This document shows positions 45,833-54,269 of a stretch of 64,000 bases of DNA, in pieces. The position numbers and the translations under genes are program-made. This DNA comes from a bacterium (GTDB lineage Bacteria; Krumholzibacteriota; Krumholzibacteriia; LZORAL124-64-63), in the NCBI GenBank assembly GCA_016703265.1, contig JADJCK010000005.1, positions 248,001 through 312,000 on the forward strand, given 5' to 3'. The first letter of the stretch is position 1. Every line of letters begins with the position of its first letter. The notes beneath the pieces are model-generated. The model did no database searches, had not been told where the DNA came from, and saw nothing but the letters and a program-made list of their open reading frames with translations.

Positions 45833-46998
45833 TGCGCTTCCGCGGCCAACACGCGACGCTGACTGCCGCCGTGTCCATGCTGGGCGCGCTGGTGCTGGCC
45901 TTCAGCGGCACCGGTTGCGGCGAGAAGATCGCCATCCCGCAGCCTGTCGGCCTGTTTTCGGTCGCCGCCTGGCTCGAGGATGACGCGTTCGTCGATCCCG
46001 ATGCACGCCAGGTGGCCCAGTCGCTGGCCGGGTTGTTCGTGGTCACTCCCGATTCGGTGACCAAGCGCGACCTCGAGTACAACATCGTGGCCGGTGCCGG
46101 CGGCTTGGTTGACGCCACAACCGTCTGCGTGGGGCCGAACGACGAAGTCGTCTATGTCTGGGACCAGGGCACGCACAGCCTGCACTGGTATGCCGTGTCC
46201 GACCTGCAGGAACTGGGGAGCGCACCGCTTCCGGAAGTGCTGGACGCGCGGCAACTGTTCGCCGACCCGGCCGGCATCGAGATGGTGCCTGGCGCCCGGA
46301 CGTTCCTCTACCTGACGGATCCCGAGTCGGGCGTCGTGCACCGTTACGCATTCGACGACTTCAACGGGCCGTCCGCGTTCGGCATCCTCACGCGCTCGGA
46401 GGGCGATGGGGCCCGCTCGGTCCATGTGGCGGCCGGCATGGCCACCGACGCCGAAGGCTTCCTGCTGGTCTGCGATGCGGACACACTGCGGAACTGGGTC
46501 ATCCGCTTCGACGGCACGCCCGACCTCGACGACACCACGCCGGCCGTGGGTGACGACGACCCGCTGCGTGGACGGGCCGTGGAGTTCGAGGTGACCTGTG
46601 AGCCGTCGGCGGCGACCGATTTCGTCCTCGGCGACGCCGCCGTCTGCGGCCAGTCGGGCTGGGTCGGCGCTCCGAGCGCCGAGGCGGGCGAATTCGACAC
46701 GCCGGTCGCCGTGGCTGTCGACGGCAGCGGCCGCATCTTCGTGGCGGACCAGGGCAACAACCGCGTCCAGATCTTCGCTCCGGGTGGCCAGTACTTCCTC
46801 CAGTTCGGGACGGCTGCGACCTGTCCGGCACCGTCATCGCTGGCGCTGGTCGACGTCCGGGTCGGCACCGGTATCGACGACGTGAACCACGCCGCCTACG
46901 TTTTCGTCGTCACGCCGGGCACGGGGCACGTGCGGCGCTTCATTTCCAACGAGCACTACATCTACATCCACCGCGAGCCGCCCCCGGTCCGGCCGTAG
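45832..46998 (+). CDS. NHL-repeat lipoprotein
   Basis: A 388-residue protein preceded by GGGGAGG, overlapping the previous stop by one base (TGATG). The lipobox is SGTGC (Cys29). Propeller-type repeats follow: TTVCVGPNDEVVYVWDQGTH, GIEMVPGARTFLYLTDPESG, and the clearest NHL repeat FDTPVAVAVDGSGRIFVADQ continued by GNNRVQIFAPGG. Such propellers bind proteins or glycans and usually lie on the outer face or in the periplasm. As last member of the coupled cluster it probably works with the barrel proteins. No catalytic residue was identified. Confidence 0.82.
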   Translation: MRFRGQHATLTAAVSMLGALVLAFSGTGCGEKIAIPQPVGLFSVAAWLEDDAFVDPDARQVAQSLAGLFVVTPDSVTKRDLEYNIVAGAGGLVDATTVCVGPNDEVVYVWDQGTHSLHWYAVSDLQELGSAPLPEVLDARQLFADPAGIEMVPGARTFLYLTDPESGVVHRYAFDDFNGPSAFGILTRSEGDGARSVHVAAGMATDAEGFLLVCDADTLRNWVIRFDGTPDLDDTTPAVGDDDPLRGRAVEFEVTCEPSAATDFVLGDAAVCGQSGWVGAPSAEAGEFDTPVAVAVDGSGRIFVADQGNNRVQIFAPGGQYFLQFGTAATCPAPSSLALVDVRVGTGIDDVNHAAYVFVVTPGTGHVRRFISNEHYIYIHREPPPVRP

Positions 46999-47156
46999 GT
47001 CGATTCCGTATCCCGGCATCAGTATTCATTACCGGTGCATTCGTTTTCATTTAAGTATCACGCATACAAGCCGATGACCATCCTCGAACGGGTACGTCCG
47101 CCATCCCCATTCGGGAGGAGAAGCGGTGGCCCGCCTGGGGGAGGCATTTCAATACT

Positions 47157-48536
47157 ATGGCACTCAGGGAGAAAGTCATCGCCTCGGTGGTCGCCTGCCT
47201 GGTGGTCGTTCTGGGCTTGTCGGCCGCCTACAATGCCGTCTCGGTCAATCGCATGGCATCCCGGCAGGCTGCGGCCGCGACCGAGTTGACGGCTGCAAGT
47301 ATCACCGCCGCCATGTCGGTCTTCGGCGAGACCGGGGACATGAACGGCCTGCAGATGTACCTGAAGAACGTCTCGGCGATGCCGGCGCTGGCCGAAGTGC
47401 ACGCCGTGCGCGCGCCCAAGGTGGCGGCCGAGTTCGGCGTCCGCGCCGGCGCCGATCCCCTCGACGACATCGACCGGCAGGTGCTGAAGGACGGGCAGGA
47501 GCACGTGGTTATCGACGCCAAGGCCCACACCTGGCGCACGGTGACTCCGGTCAAGGCAGTAGCCAGCTGCCTGGGTTGCCACGAAGCCAATGTGGAGGGT
47601 GACGTGCTCGGCCTGGCCAGTGTCACGCTCGACACGAAGGAATCCGATGCCGCCCGCAACCGGGCCAGCTTCGCGACCTTCGCCTCGGCGCTCATTGCGC
47701 TGTTGGTCGTGGCCGGCGCGCTGGCCGTCCTGATCAACCGCCTGGTGATCGCGCCCGTGCGCTCGGTGGCCGGCCGGTTGCTGGACGATGTGTCGAACCT
47801 GACCGGCGCCGCGAACGAGCTCAGTGCCACCAGCGGCCAGATGGTCGACGGAGCCAACAACCAGGCCGCGAGCCTGCAGCAGACCTCGGCTTCGCTCGAG
47901 ACGATGGCGGCGCAGACCCGCGCCAACGCCGGCAGCGCCGAGAAGGCGCAGGGCGTGGCGCGCGAAGCGCTGGAGCACGCCCGTCGCAGCAGCGAGGCCA
48001 TGTCGGGCATGCTGGGCGCCATCGCCGAGATCAAGTCCTCGAGTGATCGCACGGCCCAGATCCTCAAGACGATCGACGAGATCGCGTTCCAGACCAACCT
48101 GCTGGCCCTCAACGCTGCGGTGGAAGCCGCGCGCGCCGGCGACGCCGGCCGTGGCTTCGCCGTGGTGGCCGAGGAAGTCCGCAACCTGGCCCAGCGCAGC
48201 GCCCGTGCCGCTCAGGAGACGACGGCCCTGATCGAGGCGTCCCGGCACAGCGCCGACCACGGCGTCGAGGCCTCGAAGCAGGTCGGCGACATCCTCGAGG
48301 AGATCACCCGCAACGTCGACCAGACCGTCGAGTTGATGGCCCGCGTGGTGACCGCCAGCGAGGAACAGGCCGACGGTATCGGCCAGATCCGGGTCGCGGT
48401 GGGGCAGATCGACCAGGTCAGCCAGCGGAACGCCCAGATCGCCGGCAACAGCGAGACCGCCAGCGAGAACCTGAACCGCCTCGGCACGGGCCTGGGCGAA
48501 GTCTCCGAGCAGCTGACGCGGATGGTCGGCCGCTGA
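47157..48536 (+). CDS. Methyl-accepting chemotaxis protein with c-type heme motif in the sensor domain
   Basis: A 459-residue chemoreceptor. The first helix (VIASVVACLVVVLGLSAAY) and a second at about residues 175-195 enclose a periplasmic domain of about 145 residues. That domain contains C138-L-G-C-H142 shortly before the second helix (AVASCLGCHEANVEGD). A HAMP linker follows (NRLVIAPVRSVAGRLLDD), then the conserved signalling tip (TIDEIAFQTNLLALNAAVEA, GRGFAVVAEEVRNLAQ). The CxxCH strongly suggests covalent heme and sensing of redox state or a gas, as in heme-containing receptors known from Geobacter. The CcsBA synthase at 6.9 kb could supply the heme attachment. No other chemotaxis gene is adjacent apart from a distant receiver protein. 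Confidence 0.9.
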   Translation: MALREKVIASVVACLVVVLGLSAAYNAVSVNRMASRQAAAATELTAASITAAMSVFGETGDMNGLQMYLKNVSAMPALAEVHAVRAPKVAAEFGVRAGADPLDDIDRQVLKDGQEHVVIDAKAHTWRTVTPVKAVASCLGCHEANVEGDVLGLASVTLDTKESDAARNRASFATFASALIALLVVAGALAVLINRLVIAPVRSVAGRLLDDVSNLTGAANELSATSGQMVDGANNQAASLQQTSASLETMAAQTRANAGSAEKAQGVAREALEHARRSSEAMSGMLGAIAEIKSSSDRTAQILKTIDEIAFQTNLLALNAAVEAARAGDAGRGFAVVAEEVRNLAQRSARAAQETTALIEASRHSADHGVEASKQVGDILEEITRNVDQTVELMARVVTASEEQADGIGQIRVAVGQIDQVSQRNAQIAGNSETASENLNRLGTGLGEVSEQLTRMVGR

Positions 48537-48614
48537 CCGGTGGAACCGGCCCCGGCGGCCCGGTTTGCCGCTGGCAGCAGGCCGGTTGAAGCGGTAATAT
48601 TCCGGAAACAAGGC

Positions 48615-48650
48615 GGCGACCCGGGACGGACGTGTTCCCGGGTCGCCTGC
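48615..48650. terminator. Hairpin between chemoreceptor and kinase genes
   Basis: A 12-bp perfect stem GGCGACCCGGGA / TCCCGGGTCGCC with a 9-nt loop, followed by TGCTT. It probably ends the chemoreceptor transcript. Confidence 0.5.
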
Positions 48651-48684
48651 TTACCGTTGCCGCCCGCCTTCCGGAAGGCCGACC

Positions 48685-49374
48685 GTGGATCTAAGGTCCC
48701 TCAAGCGCCAGTTCCCCAAGAAGGAACAGCCGGCCACGCCGTTCTACCTGTCGATCGCCGGCAACATCGGCGTCGGCAAGAGCATGATCACGACCATGCT
48801 CGGCGAAGTCTTCGGCTGGCGCATGTTCTTCGAGCCGGTGATCAACAACCCGTACCTGGACGACTACTACCGCGACATGCAGCGGTGGAGCTTCCACCTG
48901 CAGGTCTACTTCCTGAGCAAGCGGTTCGAGGTGCAGCGGCAGATCCTGATGCAGCCCGGCTCGGCCGTGCAGGACCGCACGATCTACGAGGACGTCGAGA
49001 TCTTCGCGCCCACCCTGCACCGGCGCGGCTGCATGGATGACCGCGACTACGAGAACTACCGCGAGATCTTCCGCAACATGACCGCATTCCTGCAGCCGCC
49101 CGACCTGATCCTGTACCTGAAGTGCCGTCCCGAGACGGCGCTCGATCGCATCCGCCAGAGGGCCCGCAGCTGCGAGTCGGAGATCCCGCTCGATTTCCTG
49201 TGTGACCTGGATGCGGCCTACCTCGACTGGATCGAGCGTGCGCCTGCCCTGTGTCCCGTGCGCACATTGGACACCGAGGCCATCAACCTGCGCGACGACA
49301 CCGCGGCCCAGGCCGAACTGCTGGGCATCATCCGCGAATTCCACCACGAGAAGCACGAGCGGGCGGTCATTTGA
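48685..49374 (+). CDS. Deoxynucleoside kinase
   Basis: A 229-residue dNK-family enzyme from GTG 48685 after GGAAGG. The P-loop is SIAGNIGVGKS, followed by the substrate-site glutamate region (FFEPVINNPYLDDYY), QDRTIYEDVEIFA (the DRS-like catalytic motif) and the lid PETALDRIRQRARSCE. The family phosphorylates deoxyadenosine, deoxyguanosine or deoxycytidine for salvage in the cytoplasm. It is followed after 20 nt by adenosine deaminase, a consistent purine-nucleoside salvage pair. Base specificity is not clear from sequence. Confidence 0.9.
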   Translation: MDLRSLKRQFPKKEQPATPFYLSIAGNIGVGKSMITTMLGEVFGWRMFFEPVINNPYLDDYYRDMQRWSFHLQVYFLSKRFEVQRQILMQPGSAVQDRTIYEDVEIFAPTLHRRGCMDDRDYENYREIFRNMTAFLQPPDLILYLKCRPETALDRIRQRARSCESEIPLDFLCDLDAAYLDWIERAPALCPVRTLDTEAINLRDDTAAQAELLGIIREFHHEKHERAVI

Positions 49375-49394
49375 CCGCCGCCCCGGAGGCCGCG

Positions 49395-50507
49395 TTGAAA
49401 CTGGGCGACTACCGACCGAGTGACCTGCTGCGCGGGAGCGCCATCGGCGACGACGTGCTGCGGTTGCTGCCGAAGACCGACCTGCACTGCCACCTGGACG
49501 GCTCGTTGCGGCTGGCCACGTTCATGGAGCTGGGGCGTGCTCGCGGGATGGACATGCCGGAAGATCCGGAAGCCGTCCGCGCCCTCTATTTCCCGCCCGA
49601 CCGGCAGGCCGTGACCCACGAGTTCCTCAAGCATTTCGACCACACCGCGGCCGTCCTCCAGGACGAGGCCGGGCTGACCCGCGTCGCCCGGGAGCTGGCC
49701 GAGGATTTCGCGGCCGAATCGGTCTGGTGCCTGGAGGTGCGCTTCTGCCCGTTGATGCACCAGCGGGAGGGCCTGAGCGGGGACCAGGCGGTGGCCGCGG
49801 TGCGGCGGGGCCTGGACGAGGCGCAGGAGCGCACGGGGATCACCGCCAACATCATCGTGACGGGCTTGCGACAGATCGATCCGGCGCACTCGCTGGAGAT
49901 GGCGAAGCTGGCCGTCGACTGGAAGGGCCGCGGCGTGGTCGCCTTCGACCTGGCCGGCGACGAGTCGGATAACCCGCCCAAGCGCCACGCCGAGTCGTTC
50001 TACCACGTGATGAACAACAACCAGAACGTGACCATCCATGCGGGCGAGGGTTTCGGCGCCGCTTCCATCCACCAGGCCCTGCACCGCTGCGGAGCCAACC
50101 GCATCGGCCACGGCACGCGCCTGGAGGAGGATCCCGACCTGTTGGCCTATGTGGCCAACAACCGCGTGCCCCTGGAAGTCTGCCTGTCCAGCAACCTGCA
50201 GAGCTGCGTGGTGGACGACCTCTCGCACCACCCCTTCCGGCACTACCTGCAGAAGGGCCTGCGGGTGTGCCTGAACACCGACAACACGCTGTTCGCGCGC
50301 ACTTCGCCGGTGGGTGAGCTGCGCCTGGCCGTGGACACGTTCGACCTGACCCTGCTGGAGACGGAGAATCTCCTCATCAACGGCTTCAAGAGCGCGTTCC
50401 TGCCCGAGCGCCGCAAGCGCGAGATGGTGGTGGCGGCGCTGGCGCGCTTCGCCGCGCTGCGCGACGAACTCGACCTCGACAGCCGGCCCCGCGCCGTCGG
50501 GTCGTGA
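49395..50507 (+). CDS. add: Adenosine deaminase
   Basis: A 370-residue enzyme. The TTG at 49395 follows GGAGG by 5 nt and is preferred to TTG 49371, which overlaps the kinase stop. Zinc and catalytic motifs of the amidohydrolase family are complete: TDLHCHLDGSLR, VTIHAGEGFG, NRIGHGTRLEED, VCLSSNLQSC and LNTDNTLF. It converts adenosine and deoxyadenosine to inosine or deoxyinosine in the cytoplasm. Closely related 6-amino-6-deoxyfutalosine and adenine deaminases share these motifs. The neighbouring deoxynucleoside kinase supports adenosine deaminase. Confidence 0.9.
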   Translation: MKLGDYRPSDLLRGSAIGDDVLRLLPKTDLHCHLDGSLRLATFMELGRARGMDMPEDPEAVRALYFPPDRQAVTHEFLKHFDHTAAVLQDEAGLTRVARELAEDFAAESVWCLEVRFCPLMHQREGLSGDQAVAAVRRGLDEAQERTGITANIIVTGLRQIDPAHSLEMAKLAVDWKGRGVVAFDLAGDESDNPPKRHAESFYHVMNNNQNVTIHAGEGFGAASIHQALHRCGANRIGHGTRLEEDPDLLAYVANNRVPLEVCLSSNLQSCVVDDLSHHPFRHYLQKGLRVCLNTDNTLFARTSPVGELRLAVDTFDLTLLETENLLINGFKSAFLPERRKREMVVAALARFAALRDELDLDSRPRAVGS

Positions 50508-50660
50508 ATGATCCGGTACGGTTCCCGACCCCGAGGGTCGGGTCCGTTCGCTGACCAGACCCTGGTCTTCATGGGCGGCGGGCCCGTTCCCGCCGGGCGC
50601 TGCGGCCGCCGTTTGCCGTCACACGGCGTGCCCCCGGCGGCGCGCGGAAGGAGCCTTCGC

Positions 50661-51431
50661 ATGCGTCGCTATCTTGTCGCCGGCAACTGGAAGATGAACC
50701 TCGGGCCGGCCGCCGGTCGTGAACTGGCTGCCGGCGTGGCGGAACGTCTGCGTGGGCGTAACCTGCGCGGCGACGTCCTGGTGTGCCCGCCGTACGTGAC
50801 TATTCCTGCGGTTGCAGGCCCCGCCGACGGGAACCCGCTGCTGCTGGGCGCGCAGAACTGCGGCGACCAGGACGGCGGCGCCTTCACCGGCGAAGTGGCG
50901 CCCTCGATGCTGAAGGAGGCGGGCGTCCAGTACGTCATCATCGCCCACAGCGAGCGCCGCCAGTACCAGCGCGAGGACGACGACCTCTTCGTGCGCAAGA
51001 TCAACCTGCTGCACGCCGCCGGCCTGAAGGCCATCTTCTGCTACGGCGAACTGCTGGGCGAACGCAAGGCTGGACGCGAGCGCGAGGTCGTCCAGAAGCA
51101 GCTCGAGGGCGTGCTCCCGCGCCTGGAATTCGCCGACCCGTACAACACGGTGCTGGCGTACGAACCGGTGTGGGCCATTGGCACGGGCGAGACGGCCACG
51201 GCGGTCCAGGCCCAGGAGATGCACGCCTGGTCGCGCGAGATCGTGGCCCGCCTGCTCGGCGCCGGCCCCGCTTCGCACATGCGGATCCTCTACGGCGGCA
51301 GCTGCAAGGCGAGCAATGCCTGCGAGCTGTTCGGCCAGACGGATGTCGACGGCGGCCTGATCGGCGGCGCCAGCCTGAAGGTCGATGACTTCGTCGGGAT
51401 CGTCGAAGGCGCCGAAGCGGCCATCGGCTGA
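50661..51431 (+). CDS. tpiA: Triose-phosphate isomerase
   Basis: A 256-residue TIM barrel preceded by GGAAGGAG. Catalytic residues are visible: the lysine in GNWKMN, the histidine in IIAHSERRQY, and the glutamate in AYEPVWAIGTG. The phosphate-binding loop is YGGSCKASNA and GLIGGASLK. It interconverts glyceraldehyde 3-phosphate and dihydroxyacetone phosphate in glycolysis. The motif after the histidine reads CYGELLGER where most enzymes have CVGE. A hairpin (CCCGACCC-CGA-GGGTCGGG, 50524-50542) lies in the 150 bp before the gene. Confidence 0.96.
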   Translation: MRRYLVAGNWKMNLGPAAGRELAAGVAERLRGRNLRGDVLVCPPYVTIPAVAGPADGNPLLLGAQNCGDQDGGAFTGEVAPSMLKEAGVQYVIIAHSERRQYQREDDDLFVRKINLLHAAGLKAIFCYGELLGERKAGREREVVQKQLEGVLPRLEFADPYNTVLAYEPVWAIGTGETATAVQAQEMHAWSREIVARLLGAGPASHMRILYGGSCKASNACELFGQTDVDGGLIGGASLKVDDFVGIVEGAEAAIG

Positions 51432-51476
51432 GACCGGCCACCACCGTGCCTACTTTCGCAAGCCAAGGAGAACGCC

Positions 51477-54224
51477 GTGCGTGACCGCATTGTACCGTCG
51501 GGCCTGGCCGCAGCACTGGTTGCTTCGTGCGTCCTCGCCCTTGTGACCGCTCCTGCCCAGGCGGCCCCTCGTCGCGCGCAGCCGCAGCCTGCCCCGCTGC
51601 TGCCTGAACTGCCGGCCAACACCGAGATCCTGCGCCTGGAGAACGGGCTGCCCGTGGTGTTGCTGCGCAATCCGGGTCAGCCCATGGTGGGCATCTACAC
51701 ACAGGTGCTCGTGGGCTCGGCGCGCGAGGACTTCCGCACCAGCGGCATGAGCCACATGCTCGAGCACCTGCTGTTCAACGGTACGCAGGAGTACACGCAG
51801 GAGGAGTTGTACCAGGCGGCGGATGCAGTGGGCGCCTACAACAACGCGAACACGACCGATTTCTACACCAACTACATGATGGTGGTTCCCGCCGAGCACC
51901 TGGAGAAGGGGATGGACCTGCAGTCGCAGATGCTCTTCTACTCCCTGGTGCCGGCCGAGAAGTTCGCCAAGGAGCAGGGCATCGTCGTGGGTGAGATCGT
52001 GCAGGGGCGCGACCGTCCGGGCGAGTTCGCCGAGAACACCCTGCGCGAGGTCATTTTCGCGGGATCGGACCTGGAACTGCCCACCGTCGGCACGATGGCC
52101 ACCATCGAGCACATGAATCGTGACGACGTCTATGAGTTCTATCGCCGCTGGTACGTGCCCAACAACATGATCCTGACCGTGGCCGGCAACTTCGACCGGG
52201 CGCAGGTGCTGGAATGGCTGGAGAAGTACTACGGCGGCGTGCCGCCCGGTACCCTCACCCGACCGGACCAGCGGCCGGCCCGGCCCATCGAGACGACGCG
52301 CGGCGTCACGCGGCGCGGCGGCGATTCGCGGGCGCTGGCGCTGGTCTTCACGGCGCCCACCTGGGGGCAGGACGACCACACGGCGTTCCTCGTGCTGAAC
52401 GAGTTGCTCACGCTCGAGGGCAGCGGCATCATCACGCGCGCCCTGGGCGCCGTCGACGAGGCGCAGCGTCCCGAGGTCTCGAGCTGGTGGGAGGCGGCGC
52501 CGGGCTACGGCCGTCTGGTGTTGCGCTTCGAGCTCCAGGAGGGCACCGATGCCGAGACGCTGCTGCCGCTGGTGCAGCGCGCGGTGGCCGATGCCGCCGA
52601 CGGAGGCATCGACGAAACGGCGATCCGCGGCATCGCCCGGCTCAACGCCACACAGACCCTGCTCAACCGCGAACAACTGCGCATGACCGGCATCTACATC
52701 GCCGACGCGCTGGTGCAGGGTGGCCCCGACGCGTTCGTGGGTTACCTCGACCGCCTGAACGCGGTCACCGCCGACGACGTGTCGCGCGTGCTCGACCGCT
52801 GGCTCGCGGGAGCGCCGTGCCTGGCGGTCCTCATCGAGCCGGCGGCGCCGGCGGCTCCTGCAACGCAGGGGCCGCCCGCGGGAATGCCCGGTGGTGCACC
52901 GGCGGGCATGCCGGGGCGGATGCCGGCAGCAGCCCCGGAAGCGCCGAAGGAGCCCGCAGCGCCGGCCGTCCCGGCAGCGCCCGCGGCGCCCGAGGTCGAG
53001 CGTACGGTCCTGCCGACCGGCGCCGTCGTGGTCAGCCAGACCAATCCGGCCAGCCCGCTCACGGCGATCCACCTGACGGTGCGCGCCCGCTCGCGGCTGG
53101 ACCGCGAACTGGCCGCAGCCGGCGCCGTGGACCTGGCGCACCGGCTTCTCGACGAGGGTTTCGCCGGCTGCAACGGCGAGTGCCTGGCGGCGCGCCTGCG
53201 TGAGTTGGGTGCGCTCGTGAAGAAGGTTGACGACCCCGGCATCCCGATGGACGACTACTACACCAGCGGGCGGTACAGCTTCATCCGCGTCGAATGCGCG
53301 GCCGGGAACGGCCGCGAGGTGCTGGCCTTGCTCGCCGAGGCGCTCCGCGGAGCCGCTTTCGACGAGGCCGGTTTCACGCGCCTGCGCGGCCAGCGCGTGG
53401 CCGACCTGGGCCGCCAGCAGGGCAGTGCCCGGGTCGTGGCCGACGCACTCCTGGACCGGGAACTGTTCGGCGACCACGCCCTGACGATGCCCCCGGAAGG
53501 CGACGCGCAGTCGATCGGCGGCCTGACCTATCGCCAGGTGCGCGCGGTGTTCGGCGAGGCGTTCGCGCCACGCAACCTGATCATCGCCTGCGTGGGGCCC
53601 CAGTCGCACGCGCAGTGGTGTGCCGACGTGGCCGCGCTCCTGCCCGGACGCGGCGTTCCGACCGCGGCCCTGCCGCCGCTGCCGGTCACCGCAGCGGCCG
53701 GCGCCGCGAAGGCGACGGTGGGCGGGCAGCTGACGGCCATCCGCCTGGGCTCGGTTTTCGATGTGGCTCCGGGCGATGAACGCGCCCTGGGCCTGCTCGT
53801 GTCGATTCTCAGTGATCGACTGGCGATGGAACTGCGCGAGACCCGCGGCCTCAGCTACAGCGTCGGCGCTTCGGTGGAGCTGGAGGCCGGACAGGCGACC
53901 ATGACGGCGTGGCTGAACCCGCCGAGCAACCGCGGCGAGGAAGGACGGGTGGCCCTGCGCGAGTTCATCGAGGGCTTCGACCCGGCGACGATCACGGCCG
54001 AGGAAGTGACGCGCACACACGCGGCGCGGCGCGGGCGCCTGATGATGCGGCGGCTGTCCTCGCTGGGGCAGGCCTACTACCTGGCGATGGCCGAACTGGA
54101 CGGTGACCTCGCGGCCTACGCCCGCGGCCTGGCCGGCGGCGAGCCTCCGGCGTTGACCGACCTGCAGGCGGCGGCCGTCAAGTACCTGGCCGGACGCCCC
54201 TGGGTCGAAGTGGTCGTCGACTGA
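51477..54224 (+). CDS. Two-domain M16 family metallopeptidase
   Basis: A 915-residue protein from GTG 51477 after AAGGAG. A signal peptide (AAALVASCVLALVTAPAQA) sends it to the periplasm. The first half has the inverted zinc motif H93-M-L-E-H97 (SHMLEHLLFNG) and a downstream EIVQGRD glutamate. Residues around 465-510 are an Ala/Pro-rich linker. The second half has the M16 fold but no HxxEH, and carries the R/Y-type substrate site (ELRETRGLSYSVGAS). That is the usual active/inactive pairing in single-chain M16 peptidases, which degrade short peptides. It is followed closely by an M1 peptidase gene. Confidence 0.9.
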   Translation: MRDRIVPSGLAAALVASCVLALVTAPAQAAPRRAQPQPAPLLPELPANTEILRLENGLPVVLLRNPGQPMVGIYTQVLVGSAREDFRTSGMSHMLEHLLFNGTQEYTQEELYQAADAVGAYNNANTTDFYTNYMMVVPAEHLEKGMDLQSQMLFYSLVPAEKFAKEQGIVVGEIVQGRDRPGEFAENTLREVIFAGSDLELPTVGTMATIEHMNRDDVYEFYRRWYVPNNMILTVAGNFDRAQVLEWLEKYYGGVPPGTLTRPDQRPARPIETTRGVTRRGGDSRALALVFTAPTWGQDDHTAFLVLNELLTLEGSGIITRALGAVDEAQRPEVSSWWEAAPGYGRLVLRFELQEGTDAETLLPLVQRAVADAADGGIDETAIRGIARLNATQTLLNREQLRMTGIYIADALVQGGPDAFVGYLDRLNAVTADDVSRVLDRWLAGAPCLAVLIEPAAPAAPATQGPPAGMPGGAPAGMPGRMPAAAPEAPKEPAAPAVPAAPAAPEVERTVLPTGAVVVSQTNPASPLTAIHLTVRARSRLDRELAAAGAVDLAHRLLDEGFAGCNGECLAARLRELGALVKKVDDPGIPMDDYYTSGRYSFIRVECAAGNGREVLALLAEALRGAAFDEAGFTRLRGQRVADLGRQQGSARVVADALLDRELFGDHALTMPPEGDAQSIGGLTYRQVRAVFGEAFAPRNLIIACVGPQSHAQWCADVAALLPGRGVPTAALPPLPVTAAAGAAKATVGGQLTAIRLGSVFDVAPGDERALGLLVSILSDRLAMELRETRGLSYSVGASVELEAGQATMTAWLNPPSNRGEEGRVALREFIEGFDPATITAEEVTRTHAARRGRLMMRRLSSLGQAYYLAMAELDGDLAAYARGLAGGEPPALTDLQAAAVKYLAGRPWVEVVVD

Positions 54225-54269
54225 CGAACGGTGACGGCGGCCCCGCAGCCGCCGCGAAAGGCGAAGGCG

